A stretch of DNA of 64,000 nt from Streptomyces sp. T12 (GTDB lineage Bacteria; Actinomycetota; Actinomycetes; Streptomycetales; Streptomycetaceae). Every line of letters begins with the position of its first letter. Within the stretch, counting starts at the first letter, position 1. Positions 20,713 through 32,882 of this stretch are shown piece after piece. A program made the translations under genes and the position numbers. The notes beneath the pieces were generated by a model. It saw only the letters and a list, made by a program, of their open reading frames with translations, was not told the origin of the DNA and searched no databases. The stretch is taken from NCBI RefSeq assembly GCF_028736035.1, contig NZ_CP117866.1, positions 1,798,001-1,862,000 on the forward strand, in the 5' to 3' direction.

Positions 20713-21423
20713 TCACATTCCTCGTCGGGGAGCGTCGACATTCGCTCCCAGGCCGGCGGCCACCTGCCGCAGATACGGGTTGGTGGCGCGCTCCTGGCCG
20801 ATGGTCGTCTGGGGGCCGTGGCCGGACAGCACCACGGTCGAGTCGTCGAGCGGCAGGCACACGCGGGCCAGCGAGTCGAGGATCTCGGCCATGTCACCGC
20901 CGGGCAGGTCGGTGCGTCCGATGGAGCCGGCGAACAGCAGGTCGCCCGAGAAGAAGATCGGCGGGATGTCCGCCGCCTCGGGCAGGCCGAAGGTCACCGA
21001 CCCCTTGGTATGGCCCGGCGCGTGCGCGACGGTCAGCTCCAGGCCGGCCAACTCCAGCTTGGCGCCGTCGGTCAGCTCCTTGACGTCGTCCGGCTCCCCG
21101 ATGGTCAGCTCGCCCATCAGCTGCATGCCGATGGAGCGGCCGAGCGCCTTCTCGGGGTCGCTCATCATGTACCGGTCCTCGGGGTGGATCCAGGCCGGTA
21201 CGTCGTGTGCGCCGCACACCGGGACGACCGAGGCCACGTGATCGAGGTGGCCGTGGGTGAGGACGACGGCGACGGGCTTGAGCCGATGCTTCTTCAGCGC
21301 TTCCTCGACTCCGGGGGCCGCTTCGTGGCCCGGGTCGATGATCACGCACTCCTCACCGGCGGCGGGGGCGACGAGATAACAGTTCGTCCCCCAGGCCCCG
21401 GCGGGGAACCCGGCAATGAGCAC
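20713..21423 (-). CDS. Metallo-beta-lactamase-fold hydrolase (glyoxalase II-like)
   Basis: The 236 residues have all metal motifs of the fold: HxHxDH as [10 protein letters not shown] (about 56-65), the next His in HAPGHTKGS, the bridging Asp in [17 protein letters not shown], and the last His in LSGHGP. Glyoxalase II-like thioester hydrolysis is the usual annotation, but the substrate is not inferable. In Streptomyces it commonly sits directly upstream of hisS, as here. The GTG start (21421-21423) faces the cyclophilin gene across a 181-base divergent region. Confidence 0.9.
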   Translation of the reverse strand: MLIAGFPAGAWGTNCYLVAPAAGEECVIIDPGHEAAPGVEEALKKHRLKPVAVVLTHGHLDHVASVVPVCGAHDVPAWIHPEDRYMMSDPEKALGRSIGMQLMGELTIGEPDDVKELTDGAKLELAGLELTVAHAPGHTKGSVTFGLPEAADIPPIFFSGDLLFAGSIGRTDLPGGDMAEILDSLARVCLPLDDSTVVLSGHGPQTTIGQERATNPYLRQVAAGLGANVDAPRRGM

Positions 21424-21604
21424 GATCGTCCTTACGTTTGTGTCGACACAGGTGGTTTGTCGGCGGGCTCCGCCTGTCGTCAGAGCCTACCGGCGCTGCC
21501 GATTCCTCAGCGAACCCATATACGGTACGGGGCACACGCGGGCGATCGGCTCAATGGACGCACGCGTACCGGTCGACACACACGACGCATGAGGAGAGAA
21601 CCCG

Positions 21605-22420
21605 GTGGTCAGCCAGGAACAGCGGCGGCGTCAGCTCGCCCGGGAGAAGTTCTTGCGGCAGCAGCAGCGGCGCACGTCCGCCCGGCGCAAGGCGCGCATG
21701 CGCAACTCGGTGATCGCGTCGGCGCTCGGGGTGGTGATCATCGGCAGTCTCGCGCTGTACACGACCGGGGTCCTCAAGGGCGACGACAGCAAGGAGAACG
21801 CGAGCGCGGAAGTCACGCCGAGCGCCTCCGCCAAGGCCACCGACCCGTGCGAGAAGCCCGCCGAGGGCAAGGTCAAGACGGCGACCTGGAAGAAGGAGCC
21901 GGAGCTGACCATCGACAAGTCGGCGAAGTACACGATGAAGCTCGCGACGACGTGCGGTGACATAGACGTCGCGCTGAAGGCCTCGGCCGCGCCGCACACC
22001 GTGAACTCGTTCGACTTCCTCGCCGGCAAGGGCTACTTCGACCACTCCAAGTGCCACCGGCTCACCAGCAGCGGCATCTACGTGCTGCAGTGCGGCGACC
22101 CGACGGGCACCGGCACGGGCGGACCCGGGTACACGATCCCGGACGAGAACCTGAAGGACAAAAGCCTCAAGAACAACATCTACCCGGCGGGCACCATCGC
22201 GATGGCGAACACCGGTCAGAAGCACTCCGGCGGCAGCCAGTTCTTCCTCGTCTACCAGGACAGTCAGCTTCCGCCCAACTACACACCGTTCGGTACCGTT
22301 TCCGAATCCGGCATGAAGGTACTCAAGAAGATTGCCGCCGCCGGTGAGAGCAGCGGCGCGGGTGACGGGGCACCGGTCGCGACGGTTGTCATCAACAAGG
22401 CGACGGTCACCAAATCCTGA
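21605..22420 (+). CDS. Membrane-anchored cyclophilin-type peptidyl-prolyl isomerase
   Basis: The 271 residues begin with a basic cytoplasmic head (QRRRQLARE, RRTSARRKARMRN), then a single membrane helix at about 38-57 (VIASALGVVIIGSLALYT), an S/A/E-rich linker, and a cyclophilin domain from about 105 to 271. The family blocks NSFDFLAGKGYFD, GGSQFFLVYQDSQL and YTPFGTVSESGMKVL are present. The catalytic Arg/Phe region corresponds to CHRLTSSGIYVLQCGDPTGTG, with the usual HRV/FMIQGGD changed, so activity may be reduced. The domain would fold on the outer face. The start is GTG 21605 behind GAGGAGAG. Confidence 0.9.
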   Translation: MVSQEQRRRQLAREKFLRQQQRRTSARRKARMRNSVIASALGVVIIGSLALYTTGVLKGDDSKENASAEVTPSASAKATDPCEKPAEGKVKTATWKKEPELTIDKSAKYTMKLATTCGDIDVALKASAAPHTVNSFDFLAGKGYFDHSKCHRLTSSGIYVLQCGDPTGTGTGGPGYTIPDENLKDKSLKNNIYPAGTIAMANTGQKHSGGSQFFLVYQDSQLPPNYTPFGTVSESGMKVLKKIAAAGESSGAGDGAPVATVVINKATVTKS

Positions 22421-22555
22421 CCGCCAACTGCGTAATTTCGGTCGCGCGGGATGCGGACAGGCAACCCGCCGGTCGCCTATGTTGGCCGTGACGAAACTGT
22501 GGACGATGCTCGGGGGAACACAAGCCCCTCGCAGGCATCATGTGGAGGAGGCGCT

Positions 22556-23785
22556 GTGAGCAGCGACCCGTGGGGCCGCGTCGACGAGACGGGGACCGTG
22601 TACGTGCGTACGGCCGACGGCGAGCAGGTCGTCGGATCCTGGCAGGCCGGCTCCCCTGAGGAGGCGCTGGCCTACTTCGAGCGCAAGTACGAGGGCCTGG
22701 TTGTCGAGATCGGCCTCCTCGAGAAGCGAGTGAAGACCACCGACCTGTCGACGAAGGACGCGCAGACCGCGATCGACCACATCCGTGAGCAGGTCGACGC
22801 GCACCACGCGGTCGGCGATCTGGACGCCCTGCGGACCCGCCTGGACAAGCTGGTCGAGACCGTCGGCAAGCGCCGCGAGGAGCGCAAGCAGCAGCGCGCG
22901 AAGCAGTCCGACGAAGCCCGCCACGCCAAGGAGGCGCTGGTCACCGAGGCGGAGGAGCTGGCCCAGTCCGACCAGTGGCGGGCCGCGGGCGAGCGGCTGC
23001 GGGCCCTGGTGGACACCTGGAAGGGTCTGCCGCGGCTCGACCGCAAGTCGGACGACGAGTTGTGGCACCGCTTCTCGCACGCCCGGTCGGCGTTCTCCAA
23101 GCGCCGCAAGGCGCACTTCGCGCAGCTGGACGCGCAGCGCGAGGAGGCGCGCAGGACCAAGGAGCGACTGGTCGCCGAGGCCGAGTCGCTGTCCGGTTCG
23201 ACCGACTGGGGCCCGACGGCTGCCCGTTACCGCGAGCTGATGTCGGAGTGGAAGGCCGCCGGGCGCGCCCAGCGCGAGCACGAGGACGACCTGTGGAACC
23301 GCTTCCGCGGCGCCCAGGACATCTTCTTCGCGGCCCGCAGCTCGGTGTTCGCCGAGCGTGACGCCGAGCAGGCCGAGAACCTGAAGCTGAAGGAGGAGCT
23401 GGCCGAGGAGGCCGAGAAGCTCCTGCCGATCGGCGACCTGAAGGGCACGCGTGCCGCCTTCCGCTCGATCAACGAGCGCTGGGAGGCCATCGGCCATGTG
23501 CCGCGCGACGCCCGCCCCAAGGTCGAGGGCCGGATGCACGCCGTCGAGCGGGCCATCCAGGAGGCCGAGGAAACCGAGTGGCGCCGGACCAACCCGGAGG
23601 CACGCGCGCGTGCCGAGGGTCTGACCGGTCAGCTCCAGGCCGCCGTGGACAAGCTGAGCGGCCAGATCGAGCAGGCGCGCGCCCAGGGCAACAACGCCAA
23701 GGCCGACAAGCTCGAGCGGGAGCTGGAGGGCCGCCAGGCGCTTCTGGACCAGGCGCTGAAGGGCCTGCAGGAGTTCGGCGGCTGA
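22556..23785 (+). CDS. DUF349 repeat protein
   Basis: The 409 residues are almost entirely helical and charged, made of DUF349-type units (WKAAGRAQREHEDDLWNRF and KGLPRLDRKSDDELWHRF are two clear copies, plus WEAIGHVPRDARPKVEGRM). A long coiled coil follows at the C-terminus (QLQAAVDKLSGQIEQARAQG). The family has no defined biochemistry; members are RNA/nucleoid-associated candidates. The GTG start at 22556 has the Shine-Dalgarno GGAGGAG at 22544-22550. It is a single gene ending at a bidirectional terminator facing rsh. Confidence 0.88.
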   Translation: MSSDPWGRVDETGTVYVRTADGEQVVGSWQAGSPEEALAYFERKYEGLVVEIGLLEKRVKTTDLSTKDAQTAIDHIREQVDAHHAVGDLDALRTRLDKLVETVGKRREERKQQRAKQSDEARHAKEALVTEAEELAQSDQWRAAGERLRALVDTWKGLPRLDRKSDDELWHRFSHARSAFSKRRKAHFAQLDAQREEARRTKERLVAEAESLSGSTDWGPTAARYRELMSEWKAAGRAQREHEDDLWNRFRGAQDIFFAARSSVFAERDAEQAENLKLKEELAEEAEKLLPIGDLKGTRAAFRSINERWEAIGHVPRDARPKVEGRMHAVERAIQEAEETEWRRTNPEARARAEGLTGQLQAAVDKLSGQIEQARAQGNNAKADKLERELEGRQALLDQALKGLQEFGG

Positions 23786-23810
23786 GGGAAGGCAGCCGGC
23801 GAAAGCCTTT

Positions 23811-23859
23811 TACGACGAGAAGGGCCCCGTACGCGATGTACGGGGCCCTTCTCGTCGTA
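23811..23859. terminator. Bidirectional terminator between the DUF349 gene and rsh
   Basis: A perfect 22-bp stem (23811-23832 with 23838-23859) around GCGAT. It is 25 bases after the DUF349 stop and 21 bases after the rsh stop on the other strand. Confidence 0.88.
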
Positions 23860-23880
23860 TGCCTACGAGCTCGCCGTGTC

Positions 23881-26415
<2,535 letters not shown>

Positions 26416-26894
26416 GAGGGCTCCTCGTGCGCGATCCGGGTCCCCCGGTCAGGCTCCGGAGACCCCATGGTAGCGATCCTGCGCCCCAGGATCGCCTTCA
26501 GCCCGATGTGAGGGCCGTCTACCGGAGAAACACGAGGGGCTGCCGCAGGATTCCCCCGGAGGCCTCGCCCCGGTGTCCGGCGGGTGACGCCCGCCTTTCG
26601 TACGCCTGTCACACGGCTCTCGTATGCCTCTTGCGAGCTGCCTGGCGAAGGGCGTGCGCGCATCGTCGCCGCCCGGCGTACGGCCCCTTCCGCACGCCCG
26701 ACGTACGCCCCACTCACACGGGGCCATGCGGCCCGCGTCTGTGGCTTCGCCACAGGGCTTCGCTGCCCCCGGCCGCCACCGGCAATGCCCGTCGCGAGCG
26801 GAAGCCCCTCGACACACGCATGCCGCGCGCCTTGTACACAGGCGCGCGGCATGTTCGGCGATGCGTGCTCACGGCTTTCGCGCGAGCACCTGAC
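26416..26894 (-). promoter_or_regulatory. apt-rsh intergenic region (479 bases, no gene)
   Basis: Holds the apt terminator (26819-26853), a short hairpin CTGTGGC/GCCACAG (26739-26755), a GC-rich hairpin near 26577-26594, and a 9-bp hairpin (26473-26481 with 26487-26495) 58-80 bases upstream of the rsh start. The last lies within the expected rsh leader and could affect translation. The rsh promoter must be here, but I see no clear -35/-10 pair. The reading frames across it are antisense shadows. Confidence 0.5.
26819..26853 (-). terminator. Hairpin terminator after apt
   Basis: A perfect 13-bp stem (26819-26831 with 26841-26853) and a 9-base loop, 42 bases beyond the apt stop on the minus strand. 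Confidence 0.75.
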
Positions 26895-27434
26895 TCAGAC
26901 CAGGAGCAGCGACTCCAGCGGGGCCCCGGCCAGGGCCGGGTCCAGGCGGGCTCGGCCGCCGAGGAAGCCCAGTTCCATCAGCACGGCCAGGCCGGCCACG
27001 TCGGCGCCGGCCCTGCGGATCAGCTGGATCGAGGCCTCCGCGGTGCCGCCCGTCGCCAGGACGTCGTCGATGACCAGGACGCGGTCGCCCGCGGTCAGGT
27101 CCTCGGCGTGCACCTCGATCTCGGCGGAGCCGTACTCCAGGTCGTACGCCTGGCTGAGCGTCGCCCCGGGGAGCTTGCCCGCCTTGCGTACCGGGATGAA
27201 GCCGATGCCCGCGCGCACGGCCACGGGGGCGCCGAGGATGAAGCCTCGGGCCTCGAGGCCGACGATCTTCGTGGCGTCGGTGTTCGCGGCGATCTCGGCC
27301 AGCGCGTCGGTGAGCGCCGTGAACGCCGCCGGGTCCGCCAGGAGCGGGGTGATGTCCTTGAACATCACGCCCGGTTCCGGGTAGTCCGCCACGTCACGGA
27401 TGCGGCTGAGCAGCAGCTCCTTGATGTCGGTCAT
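26895..27434 (-). CDS. apt: Adenine phosphoribosyltransferase
   Basis: Salvages adenine to AMP with PRPP. The 179 residues have the type I PRTase signature VLVIDDVLATGGTA (about 120-133), the IVGLEARGFILGAPVA block that holds the substrate loop, and DYPEPGVMFKDITPLL near the N-terminus. The ATG overlaps the secF stop by four bases (ATGA), so it is translated with the SecDF genes. The linkage yajC-secD-secF-apt-rsh is conserved in actinobacteria. Confidence 0.96.
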   Translation of the reverse strand: MTDIKELLLSRIRDVADYPEPGVMFKDITPLLADPAAFTALTDALAEIAANTDATKIVGLEARGFILGAPVAVRAGIGFIPVRKAGKLPGATLSQAYDLEYGSAEIEVHAEDLTAGDRVLVIDDVLATGGTAEASIQLIRRAGADVAGLAVLMELGFLGGRARLDPALAGAPLESLLLV

Positions 27435-28549
27435 CGACGCTTCCCCGACGGTCGGCCGCGGCCCCGGCTACGGGACACGGGCTGGTCGCGCGGGCCGACG
27501 ACCGCGGGGGCGGCGTCCTCGCGGTCGTCGTCGAGCGGCTCGTCGGCGGCCGAGGCGTTCGGGGCCTCGCCCTGTGCGGCGGCCTGGGCCCGCTTGGCGA
27601 GCACACGCTTCTTCAGGGCCTTCATCTGCGGCTCGCGCTCCTTGAGGTCGGCGACGAGCGGCGTGGCGATGAAGATCGAGGAGTACGCACCGGCCGCGAG
27701 GCCGACGAACAGCGACAGCGAGATGTCGTTGAGCATGCCGGCGCCGAGGACACCGCCACCGATGAACAGCAGGCCCGCCACCGGCAGCAGCGCGACCACC
27801 GTGGTGTTGACGGAGCGGACCAGGGTGCTGTTGATCGAGCGGTTGGCGATGTCGCTGTAGGTCCACCGGGTCTGCTTGGTGATGTCCTTCGTCTGCTCCT
27901 TGAGGCTGTCGAAGACGACGACCGTGTCATAGAGCGAGTAACCGAGGATCGTCAGCAGACCGATCACCGTGCCCGGTGTGACCTCGAAGCCGACCAGGGC
28001 GTAGATGCCGACCGTGATGGTGATGTCGTGGATCAGGGCGACGAACGCGGCCAGTGCCATGCGCCACTCGAACGCGATCGCCAGATAGATCACCACCAGG
28101 ACCAGGAAGATCGCGAGGCCCTGCCAGGCCTTGTTGGCGATCTGCTCACCCCAGCTGGGACCGACCAGCTCGCCGGTGACGTCCTTCTCGGCGACGCCCA
28201 GGTCCTTGGCCAGCTCCGTCGAGACCCGGTCGGCCTGGTTGGTGTCGATGCCCGCGACCTGGATGCGCAGGCTGCCGTTGCCGAGCTTCTGGACGATGGC
28301 GTCGTGGCCGGACGCCTCTTCCGCGTACTTCTCCGCCTGGGAGACCGAGGCGGCGGTCTTCGCCGGGGTGGTGAAGACCGCTCCGCCCTGGAACTCGATG
28401 CCCATGTTCAGGCCGCGCACCGCCAGGCCGACGATGGCCGTGATGGTGATCAGGATGGAGATGCCGTACCAGATCTTGCGGTTGCCGACGAAGTCGTAGC
28501 CGACTTCGCCACGGTGCAGTCGGGCGCCGAGGTTGCCGAGCTTCGACAT
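27431..28549 (-). CDS. secF: Protein translocase subunit SecF
   Basis: With SecD it uses the proton gradient to help pull exported proteins through SecYEG. There are 372 residues from ATG 28547-28549 (MSKLGNLGARLHRGEVGYDFV). Six membrane helices are expected, the first at IWYGISILITITAIVGLAV. The family motifs GIEFQGG and ALIHDITITVGIYALVGFEV (helix 4 region) are seen, then TILGYSLYDTVVVFD. The C-terminus is a 70-residue charged and low-complexity cytoplasmic tail. One base separates it from secD. Confidence 0.95.
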   Translation of the reverse strand: MSKLGNLGARLHRGEVGYDFVGNRKIWYGISILITITAIVGLAVRGLNMGIEFQGGAVFTTPAKTAASVSQAEKYAEEASGHDAIVQKLGNGSLRIQVAGIDTNQADRVSTELAKDLGVAEKDVTGELVGPSWGEQIANKAWQGLAIFLVLVVIYLAIAFEWRMALAAFVALIHDITITVGIYALVGFEVTPGTVIGLLTILGYSLYDTVVVFDSLKEQTKDITKQTRWTYSDIANRSINSTLVRSVNTTVVALLPVAGLLFIGGGVLGAGMLNDISLSLFVGLAAGAYSSIFIATPLVADLKEREPQMKALKKRVLAKRAQAAAQGEAPNASAADEPLDDDREDAAPAVVGPRDQPVSRSRGRGRPSGKRR

Positions 28550-28550
28550 C

Positions 28551-30278
28551 TCACGCCTCCTTCGTCTCGACGGGGGCGGAGGGACGGCGGGTACGGCGCA
28601 ACGGCGGCCGGGCACCGAGTCGCTTGGGATCGAGGCCGGACCAGCTGTGGCCGCTGCCGAAGAACTTGCTGCGGGCCAGGATCGTCAGCAGCGGCTTGGT
28701 GAACAGGAACACCACGACCACGTCGAGCAGGGTGGTCAGGCCGAGCGTGAACGCGAAGCCCTGGACCTTGCCGACGGTGACGACGAACAGCACCGCGGCG
28801 GCCAGGAACGACACGAAGTCGGAGACCAGGATGGTGCGCCGGGCGCGCGGCCAGGCCCGCTCGACGGCCGGGCGCAGCGAGCGGCCCTCGCGGATCTCGT
28901 CGCGGACGCGTTCGAAGTACACGATGAACGAGTCCGCTGTGATGCCGATGGCGACGATGGCACCACAGACGGCCGGGAGGTTCAGCGCGAAGCCGATGGC
29001 CGGGCCGAGCAGGGCCATGATCACGTAGGTGAGGGCGGCCGAGACCAGCAGCGAGGCGACGGCGACGAGCGCGAGACCCCGGTAGTAGAGGACCAGGTAG
29101 AGGACGACCAGGGCGAGACCGATCGCGCCGGCGATCAGACCGGCCTGCAGCTGCTCACCGCCGAGCGCGGCGGTCACCGTGGTGACGCTGTCCTCCTTGA
29201 AGGTCAGCGGCAGGGCGCCGTACGACAGCATGTTGGCGAGGCTCTGGGCGGACTCCTGGGTGAAGTTGCCGGAGATCTCCGCGTTGCCGCCGGTCAGGGC
29301 CTGGTTGACGGACGGGTCGGAGACGACGTCGCCGTCCAGGACGATGGCGAACTGGTTCTGCGGCGGCTGGTTCTTGGCCAGCTTGCCGGTGATGTCGCCG
29401 AACTTCTTGCGGCCGTCGGACGTGAAGTCCATGGTCACGGTCCAGCCGGCGCCGGTCTGCGTGTTGAGGACGGCCTTGGCCTTCTTGACGTCGGTGCCGT
29501 CGACCTCGGCCGGGCCGAGGATGTACTTCTGCCACTGGTCGGACGAGTTCTTGCCGCAGGCCACCGTGGGATCGGTGGGCTTGGCGCCCCTGCCGGCGTC
29601 GGCGCGGGCTTTCTCGCTCACGCAGTTGAGCGCGGCGTACTGCGCTTGGAGTTTGCTCGTGGCCGCGTCGGAGCCGCTGCTCGCGGACGGGGAGGCGCTG
29701 GTGGAGGCACTCGTGGACGGCGTCGCGTCCGCCTTCAGGGCGTCGGTGACCGCACGGCCCTGCGTGGTGGAGGTCGCCGAGGGGGAGGACGAGGAGGTCG
29801 CCTTGTCGGTCGCCCCGCCCGAGGGGCTCGCGGAGGTGCTCGGCGACGGGCTGGGCGTCGCGGCGGCGCCGGAGACCTCGGTGGTGAGCACCGGGCGGAA
29901 GTACAGCTTCGCGGTGGTGCCGACCTGGGCCCGGGCCTCCTTGGCGTTGGTGCCCTTGGGGATGTTGACGATGATGTTCTTCGTGCCCTGGGTCTGAACC
30001 TCGGTCTCCGAGACGCCAAGACCATTGACACGGCGGTTCATGATCTCGACCGCGGTGTCCATGTTGGTCTTGTTGATCGCGGATTCCTGGCCCGGCTCGG
30101 TGACCGCGCGCAGCGTGATGCTCGTGCCGCCGGCCAGGTCGATGCCAAGACGCGGGGTGGTCTGCCCCGTGGCGAACATCCCCCCGGTGAGGCCCACGAT
30201 GGCGATCAGGATGAGGGCCAGCGAGCGCCCTGGCTTGCTCTGGGCGCTCGCGCTCCGGCCCTTCTTAGGTGCTGCCAC
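28551..30278 (-). CDS. secD: Protein translocase subunit SecD with low-complexity insert
   Basis: Partner of SecF in the Sec accessory complex. There are 575 residues from GTG 30276-30278 (MAAPKKGRSASAQSK), chosen for its GAGGGAG Shine-Dalgarno over an upstream ATG at 30305. Helix 1 is SLALILIAIVGLTGGMF, followed by GIDLAGGTSITL, and the C-terminal five helices carry the DSFIVYFERVRDE block. The extracytoplasmic P1 domain contains an unusual Ser/Thr/Ala/Pro-rich insert of about 90 residues (from TPSPSPSTSASPSGG to TSASPSASSGSDAAT). It lies between yajC and secF. Confidence 0.95.
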   Translation of the reverse strand: MAAPKKGRSASAQSKPGRSLALILIAIVGLTGGMFATGQTTPRLGIDLAGGTSITLRAVTEPGQESAINKTNMDTAVEIMNRRVNGLGVSETEVQTQGTKNIIVNIPKGTNAKEARAQVGTTAKLYFRPVLTTEVSGAAATPSPSPSTSASPSGGATDKATSSSSPSATSTTQGRAVTDALKADATPSTSASTSASPSASSGSDAATSKLQAQYAALNCVSEKARADAGRGAKPTDPTVACGKNSSDQWQKYILGPAEVDGTDVKKAKAVLNTQTGAGWTVTMDFTSDGRKKFGDITGKLAKNQPPQNQFAIVLDGDVVSDPSVNQALTGGNAEISGNFTQESAQSLANMLSYGALPLTFKEDSVTTVTAALGGEQLQAGLIAGAIGLALVVLYLVLYYRGLALVAVASLLVSAALTYVIMALLGPAIGFALNLPAVCGAIVAIGITADSFIVYFERVRDEIREGRSLRPAVERAWPRARRTILVSDFVSFLAAAVLFVVTVGKVQGFAFTLGLTTLLDVVVVFLFTKPLLTILARSKFFGSGHSWSGLDPKRLGARPPLRRTRRPSAPVETKEA

Positions 30279-30410
30279 CTTCTCGTACTCCCTCTCGGGC
30301 CGCATCGCGCCAGGTCAGCGGGCAAGCGGCCATGACTGGTATCGGGATCCCATGCGAGATCGGCATGTTCCGGGGCGCGCAGGCATGGCCCGCGCGCCCC
30401 CGGGACATGG

Positions 30411-30908
30411 CTACTTCGCGTCGGACTCGCCGTCGGTCTTCTTCGACTCAACGTCCGTCTTCGCCTCGGCGGCCGCGGTGTCGTCGGACGCCTCGTCGGC
30501 CTCGTCCTTCTTGCCGAGGTCGACAGGCTTGTCGTCGGAGGCGGCGGCAGCGTCGGCGGCGGGCTCGTCGGTCTCGGTGAGGGAGGAGGCGTCGTCCGGG
30601 ACGACGTCGGACTTCAGGTCGTGCTCGATGCCGTGCACGATGCGGTTGTACTCGTCGTCGGAGAGGACGGCACCGATCGCGTTCTTGGCGAAGAGGAGCT
30701 CCACGCCCGGGCCGGCGTCGAGGAGGACCGTGTCCTCATTGGCCTCCTTGACAGTCGCGTACATGCCCCCGATGGTGCGGACGCCGCTGCCGGGCTGCAT
30801 TTGGTTCCGCATGTCGGCCGCCTGCTGCTGCTTCTTCTTGGCCGACCGGGTCATCAGGAACATGGCCCCGATGAGCACGATGAACGGGAGGAGGGTCACG
30901 AGACTCAC
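30411..30908 (-). CDS. yajC: Preprotein translocase subunit YajC
   Basis: A single-span component of the SecDF-YajC complex. Of 165 residues, the membrane helix is at the extreme N-terminus (LVTLLPFIVLIGAMFLMT, 4-21), followed by the basic SAKKKQQQ and the conserved core GSGVRTIGGMYATVKEANED. The final 65 residues are an acidic, low-complexity tail (rich in D, E, A, S and K) that E. coli YajC lacks. The GTG start is at 30906-30908. The 132-base gap to secD has no obvious terminator, so cotranscription is likely. Confidence 0.93.
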   Translation of the reverse strand: MSLVTLLPFIVLIGAMFLMTRSAKKKQQQAADMRNQMQPGSGVRTIGGMYATVKEANEDTVLLDAGPGVELLFAKNAIGAVLSDDEYNRIVHGIEHDLKSDVVPDDASSLTETDEPAADAAAASDDKPVDLGKKDEADEASDDTAAAEAKTDVESKKTDGESDAK

Positions 30909-31083
30909 GGGTCGGTACTTCCTTCACACGACCGCGATGGTGAGCGGCCTGATGGTTGGGGGTATGTATGCCGTCGACAAAGGCGGCATCGGCGGAGTCT
31001 AAGCGAGTCCGCATGCATGGAACAACGCTCAGCATGGCACCGGGGTTCCTACTCCGGCCAATGCCCTCGCCGTCACCGCGCCA

Positions 31084-32154
31084 TCACGCCCCGAACAGAT
31101 CCTGTTGTCCGTTTCCCGCCGCTTGTGAACGGGGCGGCGTGAGGCCGAGATGCGCCCATGCCGCGGGGGTGGCGACGCGACCACGCGGAGTGCGGGCGAG
31201 CAGGCCCTCCCGTACGAGGAAGGGCTCGGCGACCTCCTCGACGGTCTCGCGCTCCTCCCCCACCGCGACCGCGAGCGTGGACAGGCCGACCGGGCCGCCG
31301 CCGAACAGCTTCAGCAGGGCCTGAAGGACGCCGCGGTCGAGCCGGTCGAGGCCTCGGGCGTCGACCTCGTAGACGGCAAGGGCGGCCCCTGCGATGTCCC
31401 TGGTGATGATCCCGTCGGCCTTGACCTGGGCGTAGTCGCGGACGCGGCGCAGCAGGCGGTTGGCGATGCGGGGCGTGCCACGGGAGCGGCCGGCGATCTC
31501 GGCGGCGCCGTCGGCCTCGATCTCGACGTCGAGCAGGTTGGCCGAGCGGTGGATGACGCGCTCCAGCTCGGTCGGCTCGTAGAACTCCATGTGCGCGGTG
31601 AAGCCGAAGCGGTCGCGCAGCGGGGGCGGCAGCAGACCCGCGCGCGTGGTGGCGCCGACCAGGGTGAACGGCGGGAGTTCGAGCGGGATGGCGGTGGCGC
31701 CGGGGCCCTTGCCGACGATGACGTCGACGCGGAAGTCCTCCATCGCCATGTAGAGCATCTCCTCGGCGGGCCGGGACATGCGGTGGATCTCGTCGAGGAA
31801 GAGGACCTCGCCCTCCTGGAGGGAGGAGAGGATCGCGGCGAGGTCGCCGGCGTGCTGGATGGCGGGACCGGACGTGATGCGGATGGGGGCGCCCATCTCG
31901 GCTGCGATGATCATGGAGAGGGTGGTCTTGCCGAGGCCCGGGGCGCCGGAGAGCAGTACGTGGTCGGCGGTGGCGCCACGCGCGCGTGCGGCGCGCAGGA
32001 CGAGGTCGAGCTGCTCGCGGACCTTCTCCTGACCGATGAACTCGTCCAGGTCCTTGGGGCGCAGGGCGGCCTCGACGGCCTGGTCCTCACGGTCGGCGGA
32101 CGCCCCGACGAGCCGCTCGGCGGCGGAGGTGTCGGTCGTGTCGTCCCAGTTCAT
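31084..32154 (-). CDS. ruvB: Holliday junction branch migration ATPase RuvB
   Basis: AAA+ motor of the RuvAB complex. The 356 residues include Walker [11 protein letters not shown] near residue 69, Walker [11 protein letters not shown], sensor 1 [17 protein letters not shown] (with the arginine finger region nearby), and the winged-helix C-terminus with DLFGA at the end. The start is ATG 32152-32154. It follows ruvA after 122 bases, a gap that contains an 11-bp hairpin (32232-32242 with 32259-32269). Confidence 0.97.
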   Translation of the reverse strand: MNWDDTTDTSAAERLVGASADREDQAVEAALRPKDLDEFIGQEKVREQLDLVLRAARARGATADHVLLSGAPGLGKTTLSMIIAAEMGAPIRITSGPAIQHAGDLAAILSSLQEGEVLFLDEIHRMSRPAEEMLYMAMEDFRVDVIVGKGPGATAIPLELPPFTLVGATTRAGLLPPPLRDRFGFTAHMEFYEPTELERVIHRSANLLDVEIEADGAAEIAGRSRGTPRIANRLLRRVRDYAQVKADGIITRDIAGAALAVYEVDARGLDRLDRGVLQALLKLFGGGPVGLSTLAVAVGEERETVEEVAEPFLVREGLLARTPRGRVATPAAWAHLGLTPPRSQAAGNGQQDLFGA

Positions 32155-32231
32155 GGAGTGTGCCTCGGGGGTCGCGGTCGGATGGGTCGTACGTCGTACG
32201 AGGTGACGGGGCCGTCGGAAGAGCGTGTGCC

Positions 32232-32269
32232 GGATTCCCGAGGCGCCGTTTCGGACCTCTCGGGAATCC
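32232..32269 (-). terminator. Hairpin between ruvA and ruvB
   Basis: An 11-bp perfect inverted repeat (GGATTCCCGAG with CTCGGGAATCC) and a 16-base loop, seven bases after the ruvA stop. It may attenuate readthrough from ruvCA into ruvB, or stabilise the ruvCA message. Confidence 0.5.
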
Positions 32270-32276
32270 CGCTGTT

Positions 32277-32882
32277 TCAGCGCGCTCTGTTCAGGGTCTG
32301 CAGGGCTGCCCGCAGCAACTGGCCCACCTGGGGTGCGCCCTCGGCCGCCTCGGCCTGCGGTGCCACGGCGGTGACGGCCTCGTCCGCCTCGCGGGTGGCG
32401 TAGCCGAGGCCGATCAGGGCGGCGTGCAGTTGGTCGCGCCAGCCACTGGTGACCGGTGCGCCGACAGCGGGCGCTCCGATCGGCTCTCCCAGGCGGTCCT
32501 TCAGCTCGAGCAGCAGCTTCTGGGCGCCCTTCTTGCCGATGCCGGGGACCGCGGTGAGCGCCTTCTCGTCACTGGTGGCGACGGCGCGGCGCAGGGCGTC
32601 CGGGCTGTGCACGGCCAGCATCGACTGGGCCAGGCGCGGGCCGACCCCGCTCGCGGTCTGCAGCAGTTCGAAGACCTGGCGCTCGTCGTCGTCCGCGAAG
32701 CCGTACAGGGTCAGCGAGTCCTCGCGGACCACGAGGGAGGTGGCCAGCTTGGTCTGCTGGCCCATGCGCAGCCCGGAGAGCGTGTTGGGTGTGCACTGGA
32801 CGGCGATACCGATGCCGCCCACCTCGACCACCGCGGAGTCGGGGGCGAGGGCGGCGACCGGGCCGCTGACAAAGGCGATCAT
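32277..32882 (-). CDS. ruvA: Holliday junction branch migration complex subunit RuvA
   Basis: Tetrameric junction-binding subunit. There are 201 residues from ATG 32880-32882: an OB-fold domain (1-65, [12 protein letters not shown]), two helix-hairpin-helix motifs ([17 protein letters not shown] and [19 protein letters not shown]), and the C-terminal RuvB-contacting three-helix domain (about 150-201) after a flexible linker. It overlaps ruvC by four bases. Confidence 0.96.
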   Translation of the reverse strand: MIAFVSGPVAALAPDSAVVEVGGIGIAVQCTPNTLSGLRMGQQTKLATSLVVREDSLTLYGFADDDERQVFELLQTASGVGPRLAQSMLAVHSPDALRRAVATSDEKALTAVPGIGKKGAQKLLLELKDRLGEPIGAPAVGAPVTSGWRDQLHAALIGLGYATREADEAVTAVAPQAEAAEGAPQVGQLLRAALQTLNRAR

